64,000 nucleotides of DNA from Setophaga petechia (GCA_024362935.1 JANCRA010000164.1:62001-126000); one strand, 5' to 3'. Shown: positions 34,854-46,009, numbered from the stretch's first letter. The notes: generated from the sequence alone by a model not told the origin. Numbers and translations: made by a program.

Positions 34854-35782
34854 CTACTTCAGTTTTTGGGTGAGGCGCTGTTTTTCAATGGCCGCTGTAC
34901 AAAAATCCTGTGGGGAGTCTGGAATATTAATTGTGACACCCCACTGAGCCATCAAATCTCTCCCTAACAAAGGTTCTGAATAATCTAACACAAATGGACG
35001 GATATTTGCCATTTGTCCGTTTGGTCCTTCAATTTGGACAATATTTTTGGATTGTTTTGCCAATTGGATGCCTCCCACACCTTGAACATGACCAGTAATG
35101 TCTTGCAAAGGCCAATGTGCTGGCCAGTCCCGTACTGGGATCACTGTGCAGTCTGCACCTGTGTCTACAAGCATCTCAATGCGTTTGGACTCCTCACCAC
35201 CACTGACATTGCACCATAATTTAGGTTTGTGAGTTCCAATAGCTTGGACTCGGGCGACTGTGGGCCCTTGTTTTTTGGTGGTTTCAGGTAAAAATGGCAC
35301 AGGGATAGCTTGTGCAACAATTTGACCTTTGGGAAGAAACAAAGGTGGGTGAATACAATGCAGCCCGAGAACGAATTGGTCAGGATCTGACGTTGTCATT
35401 CCTGGAGCAATTTCAATCTCATGTGGTGTGTGTTTGGTGTCCCCAACGATGATGTACTTACAGTGAATTCGATGCCAAGTACCGTTCTGTTCCGGATTGA
35501 CAGAGACAAAATGCCAGTCAGTATCTTTCAGCTGGAGTGATTCTGTCAGCTGCAACCTGTAAGGCTCATTGACAGAATATGTGGTTAACATCGGATCACC
35601 TGAATTATAACAAAGGCTATTTTGTTTAACATTTAAGACTGGATGAGCAGATGTGATCTTTGAAGCATCTGCTTCACTTTTAGAAACAGTAACATTACCG
35701 CGCGCTTGATTAGATTTGGTTCTTATATTCCCTTGGCCTGCTCTTTTTGTGTCTGCGCGCTGAGCAGGCTGGCGCTTACATT
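34854..35782 (-). CDS. pro: ERV-B protease with dUTPase-like N-terminal part
   Basis: Open in the -1 frame from the gag frameshift site to a TAG at 34854-34856 (an ATG lies at 35591). The first half has a dUTPase-like segment (FLPKGQIVAQAIPVPF). The second half is an aspartic protease with active site LVDTGADCTVI, flap VQGVGGIQL and LLGRDLMAQWG. It processes the Gag and Gag-Pro-Pol polyproteins in this class of virus. There is no separate G-patch domain. The TAG is in the same frame as pol. Confidence 0.85.
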
Positions 35783-37786
35783 TCAGTTTTTTTGTTGTTG
35801 TTGACTTTCCGGGAGTGTTTGTAATTTCCCTCCCATGTTATTTCTAAATTCGTCAAATTGCTTTTTCAGGGGGCACTGGCTACTCCAGTGCCCATGGTTA
35901 CCGCAAAGCGGGCATGGCTTAGTGGGTACAACTGCAGCTGGTCGTCGCTGCTGCCCAGGGTGTTGCTGTGCTGAGGGAGTGGGCACAGCGGTGGCAACGG
36001 CGACACGCTGAGGTGGTCTTTGCTGCGGCTTTGATCTGGTGTCTTCAGTAACACTCATCAGAGGCACTTTCCTGTTACAAACTAGAAGCATATCTTTTAG
36101 TGTAGGGGGAGGTTCTAGAGGGAGGCTTAATATTGCTGCTCGACACTGTTCATTTGCATTTGCAAATGCCATTTCTTCTAAAACGTCTTCCCTTGCATTC
36201 TCTTTTTTAACTTGGATTTCAATAGCTCTAGTTAACCTTTCTACGAATTTCAGAAAAGGCTCTGATGCTAACTGTTTGATATTACTGTAAGGCTCGAAGG
36301 GCCCTTCAGGTTGAAGGGAAAAGAAGGCCTTTTCAGCTGCTTCTTTTACCCTTTCAAGTACTGCTTCAGGTATAGCAGTTGCTTGAATTGAGGCGGAGGA
36401 CCACTGCCCTTCACCGGAGAGATGTTCAATGGTAATTGGTATACCATTAGCATCTTTTGCTGTGTTTGGATCAGCCTGCAAGCTTGGGAGAGCTTCTTTT
36501 AACAGTTGTTTCCATGATATTTCCCATAATTTAAATTTTGTAGAGGTCATAAGGCATGAGAAAAGCTGTTTTAAATCATGCGGGACAACTACATTTCTGC
36601 TTAATTCAGAATTTAAAAGACCACGGAAGTATGGACTGTATGGGCCATACTCTTTGTGGGATTTACAGATCTCTTTAATCAATTGACGACCAAAGGAGTT
36701 CCAATTAGCATTTTGAGCTGCTCCCCCTTGCGCTGCAGGCTGATATGTAACAGGGGCAAATGAGTAAGTGGTACCCTGTATAGGGTATACGGGTTGTTGC
36801 TCTGTATCCCTTGAATTGGAAGCATTGGGATAAAAGCAGGTTTGGGGACAGGCAGTGGGTGTGCCTGCACCGTGGGAACCCGGGCAGGGGGCGGCGACGC
36901 AATGGGAGCAGGGGGCGGGGTCAGGGGAAAGGCAGGGGGCGGGGTTACCATGGGAAAAAGGGGCGGGGACACGGGTCTGGCAGGGGGCGGGGACACCGTG
37001 GGAAAAAGGGGCGGGGATACCATGGGAACAGGGGGTGGGGACACTAGGTGACGTCACTTCGGTAGACGCCCCCTGGGAGGAGTAGAGGGGCGGGGCTGAG
37101 GGTACAGCAGGAAAGGGAGGGGGAGGGTCCTTTGGATGTTCTAGGGGTTCTTGGGAAGAAGATGTACAGGTTTTGGAAGATGCCACGTGGCATTCTCCAT
37201 CTTGGGTAGCTCCTGGGTACTGGGAGCTATTTTGGGGATCACTGCTCTCTGAGAATTTAACATGTGCCCTGGGTTTCAGAGCAGGGGAAGCAAGGTTTTG
37301 CGGAGTTTTCCACAAGGCCTGGCCAGGGCTTTGTGGAACAAGGGGTTCAGGTATTTTATTTTGCTCTGGGAGTCGACTTCCCAGATCATTAGGAGGATTT
37401 GCTTCCCTTAAAATACCAAGTTTTGGGGTAGGGGATTTGGGACAAGAAGAGGGGGACACAGGGAGAGCAGAGGTACACGGCTTAGAGTTTGGCTTTTTCT
37501 CCAATTCCTTTTGTTTAAGTAAAGCAGTCCGAATTTGTAAACTCCAGAATACAAATTTAGCTGATGATGTATCTCCAGACTGTCCTAAAGATATTAATTT
37601 ATTTCCAACTATATCCCAGAATAAAAGATTTTGGACTTCTTCAGGAGAAGTTTGTGGGAAGTGCAGAAAAAGCCACCTTATAAACTTTTTCAATTTTCCT
37701 TTAGAGAATTTCACATTTGCATTAGCTAAAATTGAAATAATATGATAATACACTCCTTTTTGTTCTGTGCTTAATTTTGAGCCCAT
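35783..37786 (-). CDS. gag: ERV-B gag polyprotein
   Basis: Intact 667-codon frame. The ATG at 37786 is preferred over the upstream start of the open frame (37858) because it gives MGSKLS, a myristoylation-type N-terminus. Matrix-like N-terminal helices are followed by a long Pro-rich region. That region contains PSAPPLY, which overlaps PSAP and PPxY late-domain motifs used for budding, and a repeated SHGxPAPC/PAPF unit (36850-37050 in DNA). Capsid follows, with a major-homology-type stretch (EPFLKFVERLTRAI). One nucleocapsid zinc knuckle (CPLCGNHGHWSSQC) is visible near the C-terminus. The frame ends QQQQKN, then TGA, right after the slippery heptamer. Confidence 0.92.
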   Translation of the reverse strand: MGSKLSTEQKGVYYHIISILANANVKFSKGKLKKFIRWLFLHFPQTSPEEVQNLLFWDIVGNKLISLGQSGDTSSAKFVFWSLQIRTALLKQKELEKKPNSKPCTSALPVSPSSCPKSPTPKLGILREANPPNDLGSRLPEQNKIPEPLVPQSPGQALWKTPQNLASPALKPRAHVKFSESSDPQNSSQYPGATQDGECHVASSKTCTSSSQEPLEHPKDPPPPFPAVPSAPPLYSSQGASTEVTSPSVPTPCSHGIPAPFSHGVPAPCQTRVPAPFSHGNPAPCLSPDPAPCSHCVAAPCPGSHGAGTPTACPQTCFYPNASNSRDTEQQPVYPIQGTTYSFAPVTYQPAAQGGAAQNANWNSFGRQLIKEICKSHKEYGPYSPYFRGLLNSELSRNVVVPHDLKQLFSCLMTSTKFKLWEISWKQLLKEALPSLQADPNTAKDANGIPITIEHLSGEGQWSSASIQATAIPEAVLERVKEAAEKAFFSLQPEGPFEPYSNIKQLASEPFLKFVERLTRAIEIQVKKENAREDVLEEMAFANANEQCRAAILSLPLEPPPTLKDMLLVCNRKVPLMSVTEDTRSKPQQRPPQRVAVATAVPTPSAQQHPGQQRRPAAVVPTKPCPLCGNHGHWSSQCPLKKQFDEFRNNMGGKLQTLPESQQQQKN
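35786..35792 (-). promoter_or_regulatory. Gag-pro -1 frameshift heptamer AAAAAAC
   Basis: In the gag frame the last codons are CAA AAA AAC TGA. This gives the X XXY YYZ heptamer A AAA AAC immediately before the stop. Slipping by -1 enters the protease frame, which stays open for more than 300 codons. This is the classic arrangement for class II retroviruses. Confidence 0.9.
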
Positions 37787-38525
37787 ATTTAGATGTAAAT
37801 CGCACAGAACCAAGTCCTGCCGACTGAAAACAAAGCAAAAATCAGCTACCAATTTCAAAAGAGAAAAAAAAACCTCACGATTAAAAGGCGAAAACAGACG
37901 AAAGCTTTAACAATGTAACTGTATAAAGCATTTTCAAAATTGCAGCGGCAGTAGCCGAGAATCAGGACTCGCCCTGGTCACGAGGAGAGACGGGGCAAGG
38001 GAGCTCACCCCTCCCCCGGCAATGCAGCTCCACGTGGAGAGACAAAAACCGGGGCCGGCCCGCGCCGAGCCGCGCGAATTTTAAAAACAGATTACACACA
38101 CTACAATATTAAACTTACAGAGAGAACACCCTTTTTTTTTCGCAGGGGCTGCGCAGCCTAAAATGCAAAGAGCAAAAAGGAATTTGTCTCACAGCAGAGA
38201 CGAATTTTGAGATTCTACCCCCGAAAGGAGAAGGAATACTCACGGAATCGAAGCTGTTGCAATGTTGGTCAGGCAGGCTTGCCTCTTCACCGAATAGGAC
38301 TTTCTTGGGCAGTAGAAAGCTACCCTATTTTCCCCTGGAAAAATTAGATCCCAGAAAGGAGCAGTATTTTCCAGAGGCGCAATGCTGTCGTCGAGGCTTT
38401 TTGCGGGTTAAATCCCAAGTCTCTCTGGAGGGCCGTGAGATCAGGGCCCTTTCCAGCCGAAGCAGAGCTGCTGTAAAGCTTCCCCGAGGTTCCTGGGATG
38501 TCTTTTGGGGCTGCAGATCCGAGCA

Positions 38526-38543
38526 GCCCCACGTTGGGCGCCA
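38526..38543 (-). other. ERV-B primer binding site (tRNA-Lys type)
   Basis: Minus-strand TGGCGCCCAACGTGGGGC, two bases inside the 5' LTR. The 18-mer matches the tRNA-Lys1,2 type primer site of betaretroviruses. Between it and gag (37787-38525) is an untranslated leader with a GC-rich part near 37960-38080. Confidence 0.9.
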
Positions 38544-38545
38544 AA

Positions 38546-39045
38546 TATAGTTTTTGTGGTTCCCTAGGTGGTATCCGGGTGTGTCCTGCTGGCTCCCCTG
38601 GCTCTCGCTGGTGAGCCGAAGGCTACAGCTGTAGTTATTTCCCACAGCGGAGCCTATGGCTAGTTATGGAATGCAGCACACGAGCTCTTGGGGAGTCCAG
38701 GCAGGAAAGGAACTCAGTTACCTTTGGCGGGGAAGCTTACAGCGTCAGTGAAGAGAAGAAGCAGGCTCTGTTGTAAGTTTAGTCCAGGTTTAATAGATGC
38801 ATAAGGGGTCCCTGAGGTGGTTCCAAGACCCGCCCTGGGGAGAACCTCTCTGGTGGAAATCCGAGAGGCAACAGAGAGAGAGCCACATGGTCTCTGTATT
38901 TTTCAAGCCTCGGATTAGGGGTGGGGAAGGACAGGTGAAAGCCAATCAGGTGTCAGGGGATGTCTCAGGTAGATTTGATTGATAGGCAGCTAGGTGGGAG
39001 GAAGAAGGGGGAGGGGGCAGGAGAGAGTTGCATAACACTGCAACA
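38546..39045 (-). repeat. ERV-B 5' LTR
   Basis: Almost identical to 31085-31584. It is followed by the right-hand target copy GAAGAC at 39046-39051. Confidence 0.95.
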
Positions 39046-39169
39046 GAAGACCATCTTGCAATGGTGCCTGCTGTATCTGCAGTGCAATGGGCACCTTTGT
39101 GGCTGGGGAGCTGCGTGGGCCAAAAGGACGCAGGGCTGGCGGCCTTGAGCAGCTGAAGATGAGGCAGCG

Positions 39170-39430
39170 TGTGGCCAGGGGGCCAAGAAGCCGAGGGCAC
39201 GGTGGCCTGTGCCAGCAGCAGGGGGGCAGCAGGAGCAGGGCAGGGAGCGTGGCCCTGTGCTGGGCAGTGCTGCGGCCACAGCTGGAGTGCTGTGTGCAGC
39301 TGTGGGCCCTGGGAAGCACAAAGCCATGGAGGGGCTGCAGCGTGTGCACACAAGGACAGGGGAGCTGGGCAAGGGGGTGCAGCACAAGGCCAGGGAGGAG
39401 GTGCTGAGGGAGCTTTGGCCTGGACAACGG
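39170..39430 (+). mobile_element. CR1-type LINE 3' fragment, left arm
   Basis: A conceptual frame reads LGSAAATAGVLCAAVG... MEGLQRVHTRTGELGKG... REEVLREL, the pattern of the CR1 ORF2 C-terminal end. The frame is broken. From 39440 to 40908 I see unique sequence and a short (CTAT)n tract (40155-40185) but no supportable gene. Confidence 0.55.
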
Positions 39431-40908
39431 GAGCCTCGTGAGGGACCTTCAGGCAGACTTCCATCGATCCCTACATGACAGTGCTCAGCACAAGGGCTGT
39501 TTCCCCGCCAAACATCCCATCACTGCATCCAAGGGCTTTAGACACTGGAGTGGCTGACACTTCCATCTTGTGGTTTGTGGGTTTCCAAGGAGGAGAAGCC
39601 TTGTTCATTTTCTCTTTTTCCAGCAAGCAGGGATGCTTCTGCACAATCTTTTCTGCCCTTATCAAGCTCTGGAAGTCATTCCGCATCCTTTGTGGAACTT
39701 GATGCAGATGGAGCTTTTGGGCTTCCAGGCCTTGATGCATGGCCTTAAAGATCTCTTTGAGTTGAGACCTGAGACTTTCTGCAGCCCAGGGAATGGGAGT
39801 GTGTTATGTTTGTGAATTGAGCAGGAGATCAATGCTTTGCATTCCAGCTGTTCCTCAGAGATGACAGGAGCTGGGAGGGGCTGGGCTGCATTTCTGATTC
39901 CAGCCACTTCAGCACTGTCAGTGTGGTTGAGTCTAAGAGAACTTGCCCGAGCACAGATGCACAGAGTGCAGTTCCCAGCAATGCTCTGGGTCTGATTGCA
40001 TTCCATAAGGACCTACACGCTCCAGATTCCCCAAGAGTGTGCTTTTTTGAGCAACAGGAGAGAAATCCCAGGATTGCTGCTGACTGGGACACTGGCTACC
40101 AAGTTTTGATATGTGTAGCAACAGAGAGGACAGTAAAGGGAGATTATAGTAGTGAGATCTATCTATCTTCCTACCTATCTATTTAGTTAACATTTACATA
40201 AATGAATCTTCCTGGCTCTGGTCCAAGGCAGTTGGAGGTGCAAAGGTCACCTAAAGCATTCCTTTCAGCAGAGGAATAGAGACATGTTCCCTCGACCAAT
40301 TCTGAGCAGGCAGAGATGTTTCCCCCTCCAGAGATGGTGGTTTTTTCCCCTGAGTTGTTTTCCTCCTCTGGCCTCTTCTGCCCCTAAGGCCCCAGTTAAT
40401 TCTTTAAATTTCTGCCTGTCCTAGAGAGGTGGAACAATTCCATGTTTAGGTGGTGTTTGGTGACTCTGGTCATACATGCCACGCATTACATGACACATGG
40501 TTTCCTTCACTGGCATCCCCAGGGCTGTGTAAGTGCATTTGTTAATGGGGCCTTAGGAGAGTCTCTGTTACTGCTGGTCAGAATTCTCAGTTGACAAAAG
40601 AGGGAGAAGAAACACCTTGGTCCTCCTCCATATACTGAGGTGGCCATAGAGGTTCTCTGACTTCCATCTGAGGATCTTTCCATGCATCCTCATCTCCTGA
40701 ATGACCCGGTTTTCTAACAAGAGTGTGGATGTCAGGAAGGAGGAATGCTGGTGCAGGCCTGAAGAGAACGTGAACTCCAGAAGTGTCTCTCACAAGGAGT
40801 GAGCTCACCCAGGAAGCCACCTGCAGAGCCAGGATGGAGCTGTGGGACAGGGCAGGGTGTCAGTCACTACTGAAAGAGAAACAGGACATGGCAGAAGCTG
40901 AGGGAGGC

Positions 40909-42611
40909 TGTCGCTATAGGACACGAAAGAACACAAGCACACCTGCTCTCAAGGTGAAAGGAAAAAACAGACGTTTATTTTTCTGACTCCAATATTTATA
41001 GTTTTACAAAGGTGACAGCGGATTGGAGGGTGACAGTGCCACCTCTCCAATGACAGTGGTTAAACCAACAGTCCATCAACTCTGTCCTCCTCCATCGAAG
41101 GAATGCAAACAGTAAGTTATTTACAAGAAAGTGCGTGAGAAAATTCCCTACAAGAATGTCAACATCAGAAGGCTTAGAAAATCTTAAAAGGCCGGGGTGA
41201 CATCTCACCCTTTTCTGTTTAAAAAAGAAAAAAAAGGAAAAGAAAATTAACAATGTGAAAAAGGAAACATGAACAATGTTCAGTGTCCATTTGCAGAGGA
41301 ATCATCAGAGTGATCACTCTCATCATCTGCATCCGAGTCATCACTCAATGATTCACCCGCCTGATGCCTTTCAGGTTGGTCACGGTTTCCATCCTGCTCG
41401 TCGGCTGGATTCTGCCTCTGCGGTCGCAGGTCAGGGCGAACACATTTCGAAGGTACCCAGCATACCCCAGTATCTGTGGATACACAAGCATACCCGCGCC
41501 CCGAAGCGATAAGGTCATAGGGACCTTCCCACTGTTTGGTGACTAAATTCCGCACCCGAACCTTCGCCCGAGGCTGATGTGCCTCGTCCGCAGCCTGCAA
41601 TGAGAGATGGTGATTCAAAATGACAGGGTTATTTGAGTTCTGTGGCACAGTGAGATGATTAATTGTGCACAAAGCTTTTGCCAACTGACTGTGCAGGGTT
41701 TCACCCTGCATTCCCCGTTTTTGTTTTTGAAGAACCCGCTTCAGAGTACCATGAGCGCGTTCCACAATAGCCTGACCAGTGGGAGAATGAGGGATACCAA
41801 ACTTGTGCGAGACATCCCACAACTGCAGGAACTGCCGCACCTTTTGCGATGCGTAAGCAGGACCATTGTCGGTTTTCACAGCAGAAGGTATGCCCAGAAC
41901 GGCAAAGGCCTGCCTCCAGTGGGCGAGGACATCACGGGCCTTCTCCCCAGTGTGAGCTGAAGCCCACATTGCAGAGGAGAACGTGTCCACCGTGACATGC
42001 ACATACTTGAACCGACCAAACTCGGCGATCTGGGTGACATCGGTCTGCCAAAGCTCCAAGGCCCTAAGGCCCCTGGGGTTTACCCCTGCTGGCAGAGGCG
42101 GAGCAAGTGCATGGCAGTCATCACACGACTCAACAATGTCACGAGCCTCAGTTAGCATCAGCTGAAACTGCTTCTGCAGCGTATGTGCATTTTGGTGGAA
42201 AAACCCATGCAATGCCTTGGCCTGCGCGAGTGTATCAGGCTGAGGCGCCACCCACGCTGGGTTAGCCAACTTGTCAGCCCTCGCGTTACCTTCCACGATA
42301 AAGCCTGGCAAATCGGTGTAACTCCTCACATGCAGAACATAGAATGGATGAACCCGGGCCTGAATGGCACACCACAAGTGACCAATCAGCTCAAACAATG
42401 CAGTTGCCGTCTTCTGCAGCTGATGGGGCAGGAAGACCCATTCCAGAACGTGCAAGGAATCAGACCATTTGTCACTCCATTGGCCAGCGATGCCCGTGGG
42501 ATACAAACCTGGAGTGGTGATGAACACAGTGACATCAATGGAGGGGTCAATGCGATAAACTTGGCAAGCCGAAACAGCTCGCTGAACCACCTTCAACACC
42601 TTACGTGCTTA
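40909..42611 (-). mobile_element. ERV-C: left-arm copy of the env-less ERV, truncated
   Basis: Minus-strand counterpart of the 3' end of ERV-E. It has a 294-bp LTR (40909-41202), a purine tract, then a 439-codon open frame (41280-42599) covering part of RT connection and then integrase. The RNase H domain is missing through a deletion of about 510 bp near 42383 that keeps frame. Integrase keeps WQTDVT, TDNGPAYAS and the Glu in QAIVERAHG. The protein ends in an acidic Ser/Asp tail. The element stops abruptly at 42611, where ERV-D's LTR begins. Confidence 0.9.
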
Positions 42612-43048
42612 TGAAGCCGTGGGGGGTCTTATTAGCGGAGACCTCTATCCCAGGAGGATAAGAGTCCCGGATGCCAGCTCACTCGGACCCAAGCCACAGG
42701 GGAGCCTTCCAGCCAGCAGAATGATAACAGCTCTTATAGTGATTGTCAGCTCTTTGGGGTTTCAGCTTCTGCTAGGCTTGCCTTCAGGCAGACGTAGAGA
42801 GAGGAGAAGATGAGACACCGGCTGTTCCACGGAGATGGTTTATTCGGGAGGACGTGAAAGGACCCGGTTCTTTTTCTTCTTCTTCTAAGTTAATAGGGTA
42901 CAGTAAGCTACATTTATACCCTTGGCCAGGCTCCAAACTTGAACAATGAGCAAAGGTTAGAGGGTTTACAAGTGACCAATAGTAGGGTTAACAAGACTTT
43001 TCTCCTTATAAGGGTACAAAGATAAGTTGTGAATCTGGGGTCGGAACA
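42612..43048 (-). repeat. ERV-D 3' LTR
   Basis: 437 bp. On the minus strand it starts TGTTCCGACC and ends ACGGCTTCA. A TATAAA box lies near plus 42910-42920 and AATAAA at plus 42839-42844, in the expected order. It follows a purine-rich AGCAGAGAGG tract. Confidence 0.75.
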
Positions 43049-43119
43049 CCTCTCTGCTGCTGTGTCAGCATTCTTATTGTTAAAGCCTCCACGGTGCCTT
43101 GGCAAGGCTTGTGGCGTTT

Positions 43120-44381
43120 ACTACAATTCCACTTTCTGTTTTTACAAAAAAGGCGTTTGCTATGGTTCTTTTGAAACAGTGGACAAGGCGCAAGAACATA
43201 GCTAATACAATGACAATTACAAGGAGAATTAACAACACTCCCTTAACCAAAGATGCAACCTATGCTGTTAATCCCCATATCCCAAAAAGGTCCTTGACCC
43301 AGTCTGGGATTCTTTGTACTTTCAAGTCCTTCACGAGATCTTTCAGTTTCTGGATGTTTGCATGGATGGATTCCGAGCGTGAAGAGAGGTTGAAGCAGCA
43401 CATTCCTTCAAAGTCCTCACAGCCGTGTCCGTGGGCAAGCAGCAGGAAGTCGATTGCTGCTCGATTTTGGAGCGAAGCCTGTCTGGTGGTTTCTTTGTCC
43501 TTTTAGAGGTCACTCAGGGCTGCAGATGTGGCATTAGCTTGTTTGCTGAGCCAGCACCCAAGGTGATTGATTTCACCGAGGGCTTTAGCCACAGCTGCCC
43601 AGGGTAAAAACAGTGAGACAGCAACCTTTTTTGGTTTGCTCCAATCATATAATTTAGGATCACAATTTTTCTCAAATTCAGTGTAGGACCTTTTTAGGCG
43701 TTTTGATTCGTTTACCTTTTTCCATTTATATAACAGAGTGATATTTGGAGTAAGGGTAGAAAGTCTTCCAAGGGTACAGGGACCTCCCTGGAGTCGGGAG
43801 GGGATCCCAGCCCATACCCTGTCACGACAGATGAGAAACATTCCCTTGGGTAATACTTTGGGATGGAGGGAAGACACAGAGATGGCACGAGCCGTGTAAT
43901 TACACCAATCATGAGGGTTATAGGCTTTGTTAATTGGTGACACATTTTTTCGATATGTGTTTTTGTGTTGGTCAATTTCTGGCCAATCGTTTTTTGGTCG
44001 TCTGAAGTAAAATTTGATACGATATGTGGCTTTGGAGGACCCCAACAGTTCCAATTCTTGGGGTTCCTCTCGAGCATCTGGTAGAATTTTTGTCCACTCA
44101 TCCCAAGTATCAGCCGCATTGGGTCTCTTACCTGTGGTGCGGATGAGCTCTGAGTTATAGACAGGCCAGTCATCTGCTACAAAGGGAATTCCTACTAGAC
44201 ATGTAGAAAGTGGGTTATCAACGCTTCCCATGGACAAGCACATGTTGTCCTGTTTTAATGTTTTTGCTAAGGTTACCCAAACATTATGGCTGGGCTGAGG
44301 GCTAATCCAGCCGAAGGCGCACGGTACGGTGACGAGCATCCAGGCAGCAGTGAGAACAGCACCGACGGAGATATTTTTCAT
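43120..44381 (-). pseudogene. env: ERV-D env, two in-frame stops
   Basis: Envelope glycoprotein for receptor binding and fusion. A 292-codon frame (44381-43503) starts with a signal peptide (GAVLTAAWMLVTVPCAFG), continues through SU and a KRLKRS furin-type site, and enters TM. A stop at 43503-43505 interrupts TM. In the same frame beyond it are the CX6CC motif (CEDFEGMCC), a second stop (about 43262) and the membrane anchor (LLILLVIVIVLAMFL). It is the same TM type as in ERV-A. It is not functional as it stands. Confidence 0.8.
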
Positions 44382-44668
44382 CTTTGGGCAGGAATAGGGC
44401 TTCTGATAGGGAATATAAGCAGAATTTGTTATCTTTACGATGAGAGGGATTTCTGCCTTGTCCTTTTCTGTGTTCTCCCCTCCTCCCCCCCTTTTTCTTT
44501 TAATTTCTAAGCTACACTAAGGGAGGAGGAGTGGCTTGGGGGTTAGGGGTTTTTAAGGGTTAGGAAGAGGGAAGTAAAGGGATTTTTAAAATACAAAACC
44601 ACAGTGTAATAACACATAATTCAGAGAACGCTTCAGTGTTAAGGCTATCTATGGCCTGATATAGCAGA

Positions 44669-45951
44669 CTATTTTTTAGCTTTCTGTCTTGTCTGTTGTC
44701 TTGTAATGGGACGGTCTGTTCGTGTGTTTGTGGATGCTCGGCGACGTCTTCGTTTCCAGGCAGAGCTGGTTTGGTTTTGAGGTGGTCTTGTGTTTGCCTC
44801 AGGAGAGTTCTTGTCCCCATCTGCAGGAGTAGTGTTCGCAGTGCCTAAGTATGGTTTTATGTATTTTCCTGGGTACCACCTTGGACCAGATGGTAGTAGC
44901 ACGCACGCATACCCTCTTCCCCAAGTAATCAACTGGTGAGGCCCAGAAATTTGGAGTGTTTCAGGGTCCTTCACGACCACAGGTGGTTCCTCAGTGAGCT
45001 TGCTTGGGTGGTATTTGCAAAGTGGCGAAGAACTGGTGGGTCAGGCTCTGATGCTGTACAGTTCAGGAAGTTGATGACACAAAGAGCCTTGCAAAGTCTT
45101 TCCACTGGAGTTGTGGCCTTTGTGTCCCTGTTCTGTTGCTCAAGGACTCTTTTGAGGGTTTGATGTGTCCTTTCCATGATGGATTGTCCTGTGGGGTTTA
45201 CAGGTATGCCGGTCTTGTGCACTATGCCTCATTCATTGAAGAACTCCTTTAACTTGTCGGAGGTATAGGCTGGTCCATTATCTGTTTTAATCTCCTTTGG
45301 AACACCCAGGGTGGCAAAAGTGAGGAGAAAGTGTTTTATTGTGTGCATGGTCTTTTCTCCTGCATGTGTTGATGCAAATACTGCTCCTGAAAAGGTGTCA
45401 ACCGATACATGCACATATTTTGACTTTCCAAAAGGTGCAAAGTGAGTTACATCTGTCTGCCACAGCTGGCAGCTATTCAGACCTCTGGGATTGACTCCCG
45501 TCCCCATAGATGGTATTTGGTAGTTTTGACAATTCGGACATGTAGTTACAATAGCCTTTGCCTGCTCCTTTGAGAGCTTAAACATTCTCATAAGGGCAGG
45601 TGCATTTTGACGGAAAAACGCGTGAGACAACTTTATCTGGGCAAAGATGTCAGGAACATTAGCAGTTTGTACTGTCATTGCTAATGCATCTGCTTTTCTG
45701 TTGCCTTCTGCAACAAAATCTGGGAGGTCCGTGTGTGACCTCACATGCATTATGAAGTAAGGTTGCTTTCTGTGGGAGAACAGTTGTATTAATTTAGAGA
45801 GCAGTTGGTACAACTTTGGATTAGAAACTTCTTTGAGGAGAGCATGTTCTTCTCTCATAGCTATTCCCGCAACATAAGCTGAATTTGTGACCAGATTGAA
45901 AGGCTCGTTTTTAAATTTATCAAAGGCTCTGACAACAGCTGCTAATTCCAC
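44669..45951 (-). pseudogene. pol: ERV-D RNase H end and integrase
   Basis: 45951-45229 encodes the end of RNase H (NSAYVAG), the zinc domain (HAFFRQN...CPNCQ) and catalytic Asp residues in WQTDVTHF and TDNGPAYTS, then stops. The helix with the Glu (SIMERTHQ) follows in another frame at 45222, and the DNA-binding end (GPHQLITWGRGYACV) in a third at 44980-44669. At least two frame changes are present. Confidence 0.8.
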
Positions 45952-46009
45952 AGTCTGTGACGATCCTTCTACTATTTGTACATCAGATTGCCAGTCTTGT
46001 GTTTAGATG

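Larger units (their letters stand above)
31079..39051 (-). mobile_element. ERV-B: young class II endogenous retrovirus
   Basis: A nearly complete minus-strand provirus. LTRs are 31085-31584 and 38546-39045 (500 bp each, one mismatch noticed: 31346 C against 38807 G). Flanking target duplication is GAAGGC (31079-31084) and GAAGAC (39046-39051). The empty site is intact in the right arm at 56974-56979. Gene order is LTR, tRNA-Lys primer site, gag, protease, pol, a vestige of env, purine tract, LTR. Gag is intact. Pro-pol has one in-frame TAG and one frame change. Env is almost wholly deleted. Lineage: class II, betaretrovirus-like in primer, 6-bp target duplication and frameshift. Confidence 0.95.
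24054..42611. repeat. Left arm of large inverted duplication
   Basis: Reverse complement of about 52875-64000. Position 24054 pairs with the window's last base, so the true arm is longer on the right side. Where sampled the arms differ by about 2% (for example 4 differences in 195 bases at 29401-29595). Major differences: ERV-B is present only in the left arm; a 0.5-kb piece of pol is missing from the left arm near 42383; and there is a 25-A run in the left arm. Confidence 0.9.

Noticed and set aside
39087..39478. Gly/Ala/Arg-rich open frames as a host gene
   Set aside because: The pattern fits a CR1 LINE end with broken frame; the other frames are compositional.
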